Shown here: piece by piece, positions 15,326 to 21,024 of the stretch
How the letters are laid out: the number at the start of each line of letters is the position of its first letter
Position numbering within the stretch: the stretch's first letter is position 1
Origin: a virus
Virus record (IMG/VR): IMGVR_UViG_3300044846_001439
Coordinates: 1-35,703 of that record
Reading direction: 5' to 3' (one strand)
Length of the DNA: 35,703 bases
The notes under the pieces: model-generated
Told to the model about the DNA's origin: nothing
What the model saw: the letters and a program-made list of their open reading frames with translations, nothing else
The model's database searches: none
Position numbers and translations under genes: made by a program

Positions 15326-15815
15326 TTAAAATATTAATAATAAATTCAAATCCTTTATTAACTTCATCAGACCATTCATCTTTTTGTACAGCACGAATAG
15401 AACCAACACATTCCATCATATTATTAAAGTCATACATTTTTCCTGAACCCGGAACTTTTGTTTTTATCATTTGACCACCGTAAACTAATGCCAAATAATT
15501 TAAATAAACATGTGGTAATATTTGCTCATCATTTAAAGATTGTAAATAAACACCATATTCTTTAGTTGATTCTAAATGTAATGTCTTGTAATTAACTTCG
15601 GATTCTAATTCTTTAATATCGTCAAATATTTTACTCTCTCTAGCTAAATCTAAATGTGGTAACTTATGTTGTTCAATAATTGTAAAGATTACAGATTGTT
15701 GATATAGGTAATTTAAGTATTCATTTTTACTTAATTCACCTTTAATCATTTTTTGATTAAACTCCATTTTTTCAGCCTTGCTGTGAAGTTCTGCGGTTGA
15801 TTCTCTTAAATTCAT
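15315..15815 (-). CDS. Heme oxygenase (short phage form)
   Basis: The 166-aa product has the classical heme-oxygenase start LRESTAELHSKAEKMEF with proximal His11, and the distal-helix segment VYLNYLALVYGGQMI with Gly113-Gly114-Gln115. The enzyme opens heme to biliverdin, CO and free iron using reduced ferredoxin. Aligned to human HO-1, the Gly139/Asp140 pair becomes Ala109/Leu110, so the Asp that orders the distal water is missing; plant enzymes also lack it. The protein is much shorter than the ~230 aa of cyanobacterial HO1, with the middle shortened but the C-terminal helix kept. It starts 12 nt after the neck-like gene and overlaps the bilin reductase by 11 nt, so all three are probably one transcript. 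Confidence 0.85.
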   Translation of the reverse strand: MNLRESTAELHSKAEKMEFNQKMIKGELSKNEYLNYLYQQSVIFTIIEQHKLPHLDLARESKIFDDIKELESEVNYKTLHLESTKEYGVYLQSLNDEQILPHVYLNYLALVYGGQMIKTKVPGSGKMYDFNNMMECVGSIRAVQKDEWSDEVNKGFEFIINILNEL

Positions 15816-15827
15816 AATGTAATATAC

Positions 15828-16943
15828 TTAAATTACATTGAATGGTGAAGGCATTGCTCTAAATTTAAGTGCTTTATTAAGATTTTCAGCTTCTCCCGCC
15901 TTTCTTTCAAGTATCTTGTCAGGACGAAGTCTTTCTAATCTAGCCATTAATTCTTCTATTGCTTTTGATTTTTCGTCTTTACCTTCGGTTATTAGACTTG
16001 AATAGTCTAATTTAATAGAACTATCAGGAACTTGTAAATCCCCCGAAAATTTACCCCAAATACGTCCTAAACCCTCTTTAGAATATCCAATAAGGTATTT
16101 TCTAACCCAGTTTTGAGAAGGTTTGTTTAATTTGTCCCAAGTAAGTTCCTCAGTCATTACATCAGATGGTAATTTAATTACATCTTTGTTTTTTGTTAAA
16201 CAAGTGTCTCTATCCATAGTATCGTAATACCAATACCATACTTGATAGTTTTTATTAGCATTATTACCAAAATCATACTTACCTCCAGGTACGTTATATA
16301 GATGGATTAATTTTTTCCCTTCAGGTCCCGCGGTAATTCTATATGTTAAATCCCCACCGATTATTCTATTTTTAATACTTCTATCTTGCATTCTTAAAAG
16401 AAGGTCAAATGCTGGTAACATAAAATATGAACCAGAAGAACCAACTTGAGCAAAACCACCTACACCACCAAAACCAACACCCCCAAGTCCACCAAAACCA
16501 CCTAAAAATGGGTCAACAATAGAATCTGTCAACTCCGCTCTTGTAAACCATAATAGTTCGTTTATTTCACGACCAGCGGGTATTTCATAGGTTTGTGTAC
16601 CACCTGTAAGGGTGAAGTAATCTTTTTTCATTTCATTGTCACCACCAGCTTGTAAACCAACTATTTTAGAATATGAATAGGTATATTGCGTTTCATAATC
16701 TAAACTTCTTGTTGTGAACGCTCTAGAAAGAGATTGTGTATCAACGTCTAATCCGGCCAATGACGACCATTGGGATTCAATTAACCAATCACTAACATAT
16801 TGTTCATATTCAGATAAGGAAAGTTCTAAAAAAGTATCCATTTGTTCCTCAGTAAGTTCGATACCACGAACAGGCATCCCTAATAGGTGAAAAACCTGTG
16901 TATATAATTTGTCCTTTTCAGATTGTGAAATAATTGTTGCCAT
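15828..16943 (-). CDS. Probable neck/head-completion protein (T4 gp13-like)
   Basis: The 371-aa product has an N-terminal helical domain (ELTEEQMDTFLELSLSEYEQYV), a Gly-rich flexible insert (GGFGGLGGVGFGGVGG around 149-164), a beta-rich centre, and a C-terminal part with WVRKYLIGYSKEGLGRIWGKF, VPDSSIKLDYSSLITEG and a coiled-coil-like helix (KAIEELMARLERLRP). The last part resembles the neck protein gp13 of T4-related phages. Neck proteins close the packaged head and join it to the tail. A TATTTATT element is 15 nt upstream (16959-16966). It is the promoter-proximal gene of the unit that contains the heme oxygenase and bilin reductase. Confidence 0.55.
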   Translation of the reverse strand: MATIISQSEKDKLYTQVFHLLGMPVRGIELTEEQMDTFLELSLSEYEQYVSDWLIESQWSSLAGLDVDTQSLSRAFTTRSLDYETQYTYSYSKIVGLQAGGDNEMKKDYFTLTGGTQTYEIPAGREINELLWFTRAELTDSIVDPFLGGFGGLGGVGFGGVGGFAQVGSSGSYFMLPAFDLLLRMQDRSIKNRIIGGDLTYRITAGPEGKKLIHLYNVPGGKYDFGNNANKNYQVWYWYYDTMDRDTCLTKNKDVIKLPSDVMTEELTWDKLNKPSQNWVRKYLIGYSKEGLGRIWGKFSGDLQVPDSSIKLDYSSLITEGKDEKSKAIEELMARLERLRPDKILERKAGEAENLNKALKFRAMPSPFNVI

Positions 16944-16958
16944 AATTTGGTATATTAC

Positions 16959-16966
16959 AATAAATA
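16959..16966 (-). promoter_or_regulatory. TATTTATT element upstream of the neck-heme oxygenase-bilin reductase unit
   Basis: Minus-strand CTATTTATTGTAAT lies 15 nt before the neck-like start (16943). No other element is seen before the two downstream bilin genes. Confidence 0.5.
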
Positions 16967-16982
16967 GTTTATTTTTGGTATT

Positions 16983-17192
16983 ATGACTACAACAAATAAA
17001 CTAAATGAACTATTAATCCTTTGTGGGATAAATAATGTTGTTTTTACATACCAAAAAGAGGATGGAGGTAATTACGTGGATTTTAATAAGGAAGAAAAAA
17101 CCATAGTGGTTAATGTATCAGATTATGAAGATAAAGAGTTAGATTATCTATTGGATAAAAAAATTGGGGAGTTAAAAGAGTTGTTTAAGTAA
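16983..17192 (+). CDS. Small protein of unknown function
   Basis: The 69-aa product is predicted alpha/beta, with KLNELLILCGINNVVF at the start and a Lys/Glu-rich helix LDYLLDKKIGELKELFK at the end. No family recognised. It diverges from the neck-like gene, with 39 nt between starts, and its 3' end overlaps the 3' end of the convergent helicase gene by 21 nt. The short length makes translation likely but unproven. Confidence 0.45.
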   Translation: MTTTNKLNELLILCGINNVVFTYQKEDGGNYVDFNKEEKTIVVNVSDYEDKELDYLLDKKIGELKELFK

Positions 17193-18923
17193 ATCTTTAC
17201 TAAAAGATTCAGAGTATTCCCCATCTCCCATTACTTGGTCTATAACACCTTTCTTTTTTTGTAGAATATTATAAATAATCTTTTCAACAGTGTTCTCAAA
17301 TACTGGATAATAAACGAGAACACTATTTTTTTGCCCATATCTGTAAGCTCGGTCTTCACCTTGTGAATGATCCGCAGGTACAAATGATAAGTCATTCATA
17401 ATAACGACTTCAGCGGCGGTTAATGTAATACCAACTCCTGCAGCTTTAATGTTACCAATGAATACTTTTATCTTATCATCATTTTGAAATCTGTCTACAT
17501 TTTCTTGACGTCTATCTTTGTTCATACGACCATCAAGAGTTACTGAATTCTTTTTATATTTCTCGTGTAACATATCAAGACTCATTGTAAAGTTTGTTAA
17601 TACAATAACCTTCTTACCCTGTTCTAAACATTTATCAATTAATTCACAAGTATAAGGAATTTTTTCATATGCAATAAGTTGACGAATCTTCATTAAACGA
17701 TTTAACGTTACAGTTATTGTCTCGTCATTTTTCTTATCGGTACTAATACGTGTAAATTCCTCCAACTCCTCATCGTACATTTTACTACTCAACTCAACAA
17801 ATACAGGAGTTACTATTTTTTCAGGTAAATCAAGAATGTCTGTTTTCATTCTACGAAGTACTATGTTCTTGGTTCTTTCTCTTAACTCATCTAAATTACT
17901 CGCACCACTTGTGTTCCAAACCTTACGATTACCCACATTAAATTGATAACCCTTACAATATCTACGAACATATGATTGCCAATTCAACGTTAACGGGGAT
18001 TCAACAATCTTTAATAAGTTAAAATAGTTAATTGGTCTTGATGTCATTGGTGTTCCTGTTAATAACCAAACTTTTGGTATGGTCTCAAGAACATCATTTA
18101 ATAAACGAGTTCTATTTGCGGTTGCATTAGAAATGTAGTGTGCTTCATCTACGATTGCCAAGTCAAAATTGGCATTAACCAATAATTTATAATCGTCGCT
18201 ATCCTCACTCTTGTCTGTAGTGTGGTAATTCTTAATAATATCATAATTAATAATGTAGAAATCAAATGTAGAACCCCATTTACGTCCTTCGACAATTAAA
18301 ACTTTTCTATCTGAATAGTTTCTTATTTCCCTTTCCCAATTTATTTTTAAAGATGCGGGACACACTATAAGTATCCTCCTTGCTTTACTTTCCATAGAAG
18401 CAATAACCGCCGATGTTGTTTTACCAAGACCCATATCATCCGCCAATATAAATTTATCATTTGCAAGTAATTTTTCAATCGCAACTTTCTGATGTTCCAT
18501 TGGTGGTCTTGATTTGTACTTACTATAATCAATTACCCTATCTAATTTTTTTTCATCCTGCATAACGGCAGCTTTCGGTAACCACATTGCACTTAATTGG
18601 TCAACTTCTAAAACTTTACCCCATATATGAAATGCTTTATCCGATTCACACAATAACTTTTCACACCATATTTTAGTTGGGGGGGTCGTTAATAATCTAT
18701 CCTCCATTATCTTTTCACCAAAAGTACTTACAATATTAATGTGTTTTCTAGCGATTTTTGGAATTACTTGATGATATTTTTGTACGTACTCGGATTGGGG
18801 TCTTGTTAACTTAAAATTCTTAACATCTATAAATTTCCTTTTCCAATCTAATAATTGATTATTAGAACCTTCATATGTTGAAAGTATATTTCTAGCCTCA
18901 ATTTCGGGAATCTTTGTTTCCAT
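17172..18923 (-). CDS. SNF2-family DNA helicase/translocase
   Basis: The 583-aa protein has the SNF2 (helicase superfamily 2) motif set: Walker A DDMGLGKTT (162-170), motif Ia LIVCPASLKINWE, motif II DEAH (259-262), motif III LLTGTPM (287-293), and, in the second RecA domain, VIVLTNFTMSLDML, GVGITLTAAEVVIMNDL and motif VI QGEDRAYRYGQ. Such phage enzymes are thought to remodel replication forks, branched DNA or DNA-protein complexes, similar in context to T4 UvsW. The first ~130 residues are a phage-specific N-terminal domain that is not recognised. A TATTTATA element is 7 nt upstream of the ATG (18931-18938). Confidence 0.9.
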   Translation of the reverse strand: METKIPEIEARNILSTYEGSNNQLLDWKRKFIDVKNFKLTRPQSEYVQKYHQVIPKIARKHINIVSTFGEKIMEDRLLTTPPTKIWCEKLLCESDKAFHIWGKVLEVDQLSAMWLPKAAVMQDEKKLDRVIDYSKYKSRPPMEHQKVAIEKLLANDKFILADDMGLGKTTSAVIASMESKARRILIVCPASLKINWEREIRNYSDRKVLIVEGRKWGSTFDFYIINYDIIKNYHTTDKSEDSDDYKLLVNANFDLAIVDEAHYISNATANRTRLLNDVLETIPKVWLLTGTPMTSRPINYFNLLKIVESPLTLNWQSYVRRYCKGYQFNVGNRKVWNTSGASNLDELRERTKNIVLRRMKTDILDLPEKIVTPVFVELSSKMYDEELEEFTRISTDKKNDETITVTLNRLMKIRQLIAYEKIPYTCELIDKCLEQGKKVIVLTNFTMSLDMLHEKYKKNSVTLDGRMNKDRRQENVDRFQNDDKIKVFIGNIKAAGVGITLTAAEVVIMNDLSFVPADHSQGEDRAYRYGQKNSVLVYYPVFENTVEKIIYNILQKKKGVIDQVMGDGEYSESFSKDLLKQLF

Positions 18924-18930
18924 ATTAAAA

Positions 18931-18938
18931 TATAAATA
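18931..18938 (-). promoter_or_regulatory. TATTTATA element upstream of the SNF2 helicase
   Basis: Minus-strand TATTTATATTTTAATATG: 7 nt separate the element from the helicase ATG. Confidence 0.5.
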
Positions 18939-18958
18939 ATTAGAACGTAAGATTAAAC

Positions 18959-18966
18959 TATTTATT
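18959..18966 (+). promoter_or_regulatory. TATTTATT element 5 nt before an ATG
   Basis: CTATTTATTAGAATATG precedes the 170-aa structural gene. Together with 18931-18938 it gives each of two divergent genes its own copy in a 48-bp gap. Confidence 0.5.
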
Positions 18967-18971
18967 AGAAT

Positions 18972-19484
18972 ATGAACAATAAATTACCAATTACTAGATT
19001 GTCTAAATTCTTCTCTCAAGACGACTTTGATATTAATATTCAAATGGGTAGGGAATATCTTCACGGGGATTTAAACATGAAATTAGTCCTTTATCGTGTT
19101 GATAGAAGTAAAACGGATAATGATGCTGTTTATGCTGAAGCGGGTGCGGATGAAATAAAGTACTTTCCTCCTGTTGAAATTAATGCATTGGTTAAGATAG
19201 AAGAACCAAAGAATGTTACATATAAAGCTGGTATGGTTAGATATAATGAACCGGGGAATTTAACATTATCGGTTTATATAACACATTTGGAAGAATTGAA
19301 TGTAGATATTAAATACGGTGATTATATTGGTTATCCCGATTCAGAGGAAAAATTAAGGTTCTACACCGTTTCAAATGATGGTAAAGTTACTTCGGATAAT
19401 AAACACAAGATGTTTGGATTCAAACCACACTATAGAACCATAGTTTGCGTACCAACACAACAAAACGAATTTAGAGGAATATAA
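18972..19484 (+). CDS. Virion structural protein of the neck/tail region
   Basis: The 170-aa product is mostly beta-strand with a strongly aromatic C-terminus (FGFKPHYRTIVCVPTQQNEFRGI). No T4 counterpart could be named with confidence. Its ATG lies 5 nt after a TATTTATT element (18959-18966), and the next gene starts 1 nt after its stop, with AGAGG from its last codons placed as a possible ribosome-binding site for that gene. Position just before the gp15-like protein and sheath gene suggests a tail-completion or connector role, which is inference. Confidence 0.55.
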   Translation: MNNKLPITRLSKFFSQDDFDINIQMGREYLHGDLNMKLVLYRVDRSKTDNDAVYAEAGADEIKYFPPVEINALVKIEEPKNVTYKAGMVRYNEPGNLTLSVYITHLEELNVDIKYGDYIGYPDSEEKLRFYTVSNDGKVTSDNKHKMFGFKPHYRTIVCVPTQQNEFRGI

Positions 19485-19485
19485 C

Positions 19486-20742
19486 ATGGGAATACCTAAA
19501 AGAAAAAACAATATTGATGTTTATGGTGGTGCGAAAGAATCGTTCCAAGGTAAACAGGTTATGGAGAGAAGACAGGAATTATTGGATAGGATTACCAAGT
19601 CTGATGCTTATTTACCTGATTCTATACTTCATGACGATTTAGATGGGGGTATGTTAGATTTCATAAAGACAAATTTTGTGGTGGTATCTGACGGGACCCA
19701 AATTCCAATTATACCAAAAATTCTTACAATACAAAGATGGGGTGAATTTGCAAACAATTGGGAATTTTCTGATGATGATGGTAATGTTAAAGTTCCATTT
19801 ATTGCAATTATTAGAAAACCAGATGTACAACCCGGTACAAATCCTGTAACACAAAGAACAATTCCTGATAGAAGAACATTCCATTATGCTTCTGTCCCAA
19901 CTTGGAACGGAACACAAATTGGTGCAGATATCTATAAAATGCCACAACCAGTTGCGGTTGATATTACTTTTGAGGTTACAATTGTATGTCATAAATTTAG
20001 AGATTTAAATAAATTCAATAAAATTGTTTTACAAAAATTCTCATCAAGACAGGCTTACACATCAGTAAAAGGACACTATATACCAATAGTTTTAGAAGGT
20101 ATTGAAGATAATAGTCCTATTGATACGGTCGATGGTCGTAGATTTTACATTCAAAATTACAAATTTGTAATGTTGGGTATTTTAATAGATAGTGAGGAAT
20201 TTGAGGTGAAGCCGGCGATAAGTCGATTCTTCTTAATGAATGAATTTATAAATCAGAAACAGGGGTCGAAAAAATTTGTAAATAAATTGATTGACATTAC
20301 CGTAGCAACTTTTCCAGGTGACGGAATCCAAACCCAATTTAGTGTTGGGGAAAGTATAGGTACTTTATTTAATGTGTCAATTAATGGTCTTGTACAAGAA
20401 AGAGACGTAGATTATTTCCACGTGGCTTATACATCAAAAATAACATTTTCAGAAGCACCTCCTGAAGGTAGTGTAATTGCTATAACATATTATAAGGGTA
20501 GAAATAGTGTAATTGTCGATACATACGGGACTATATTACAGGTTTCGACCGAATATTTCACATACAACGGTACTACAGTGGAATTTACATTAAACAACTC
20601 TATTAACAGTATTGTAACGGTAGATATAAATGGTCTATTACAAGAAGAGGGTTCTGGTTTTAATATAACAAGTGGTCAAAAAATTACATTAGGGGGAACT
20701 CCCGATATCGGATCAAGAATTGGTGTTACCTACATTTATTAA
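19486..20742 (+). CDS. Probable tail terminator/sheath stabiliser (gp15-like) with duplicated C-terminal domain
   Basis: The 418-aa product has a core (~95-255) with RTFHYASVPTWNG, VAVDITFEVTIVCHKFRDLNKF and RRFYIQNYKFVMLGILIDSEEF, resembling the tail terminator gp15 of T4-like phages, which caps the tail tube and stabilises the sheath end. The last ~150 residues are two similar beta units, each with IQTQFSV/TVEFTLN, a (D/S)INGL(V/L)QE hairpin, a KITF/KITL strand and a closing I(A/G)(I/V)TY. This unit is common in phage virion proteins as an accessory decoration. The gene immediately precedes the sheath module. The gp15 assignment is moderate. Confidence 0.55.
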   Translation: MGIPKRKNNIDVYGGAKESFQGKQVMERRQELLDRITKSDAYLPDSILHDDLDGGMLDFIKTNFVVVSDGTQIPIIPKILTIQRWGEFANNWEFSDDDGNVKVPFIAIIRKPDVQPGTNPVTQRTIPDRRTFHYASVPTWNGTQIGADIYKMPQPVAVDITFEVTIVCHKFRDLNKFNKIVLQKFSSRQAYTSVKGHYIPIVLEGIEDNSPIDTVDGRRFYIQNYKFVMLGILIDSEEFEVKPAISRFFLMNEFINQKQGSKKFVNKLIDITVATFPGDGIQTQFSVGESIGTLFNVSINGLVQERDVDYFHVAYTSKITFSEAPPEGSVIAITYYKGRNSVIVDTYGTILQVSTEYFTYNGTTVEFTLNNSINSIVTVDINGLLQEEGSGFNITSGQKITLGGTPDIGSRIGVTYIY

Positions 20743-20897
20743 TCGTCACCATAAATATCTTTCTTTTTAGGTTTACATAGGTCTTCTATAAATTTTTCTA
20801 AGACTTTGTAAATTTTTAATCCGTTCTTCTCACAATGTGTTTTTAACATCTCATGGTGTTTTTCACTGATTTTTACATTTTTTTGACTGTTTTCCAT
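20739..20897 (-). CDS. 52-aa ribbon-helix-helix-like small protein
   Basis: On the minus strand, ATG at 20897 opens a 52-codon frame that stops at 20739. The product has a short strand (KNVKIS), a helix (EKHHEMLKTHCEKNG) and a second helix (KIYKVLEKFIEDLCK) before a lysine-rich tail. This strand-helix-turn-helix order and length are typical of small RHH regulators. Its stop overlaps the end of the preceding plus-strand gene by 4 nt. Directly before its start are three perfect tandem 10-bp repeats, a plausible operator for autoregulation. The gene stands alone against the direction of the tail genes. RHH identity is a pattern-based inference. Confidence 0.6.
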   Translation of the reverse strand: MENSQKNVKISEKHHEMLKTHCEKNGLKIYKVLEKFIEDLCKPKKKDIYGDD

Positions 20898-20927
20898 ATT
20901 AAAAGATATTAAAAGATATTAAAAGAT
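20898..20927. repeat. Three perfect 10-bp tandem repeats (ATTAAAAGAT), candidate operator
   Basis: ATTAAAAGAT is repeated head to tail at 20898-20907, 20908-20917 and 20918-20927, one helical turn apart. The block abuts the start codon of the minus-strand 52-aa gene and lies between it and the sheath gene promoter. A further copy in inverted orientation follows: AAAAGATA (20921-20928) pairs with TATCTTTT (20935-20942). Confidence 0.8.
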
Positions 20928-20979
20928 AATTAACTATCTTTTTTAAGAAAAGTACGGAAATCTTTGGTAAAAACAAAGA

Positions 20980-20987
20980 TATTTATA
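20980..20987 (+). promoter_or_regulatory. TATTTATA element upstream of the tail sheath gene
   Basis: GATATTTATAGAATA ends 37 nt before the sheath ATG; the A-rich leader has no Shine-Dalgarno match. Confidence 0.55.
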
Positions 20988-21024
20988 GAATAACTAATAA
21001 AAATAATTAACCAAACAACAATCG

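Noticed and set aside
20898-20927. Tandem 10-bp repeats as an origin iteron array
   Set aside because: Only three copies, placed exactly at a start codon of a regulator-like gene, with no other origin features nearby.
20921-20942. AAAAGATA/TATCTTTT hairpin as a terminator
   Set aside because: The stem is nearly all A/T with one G-C pair and overlaps the tandem repeats; an operator half-site is more likely.
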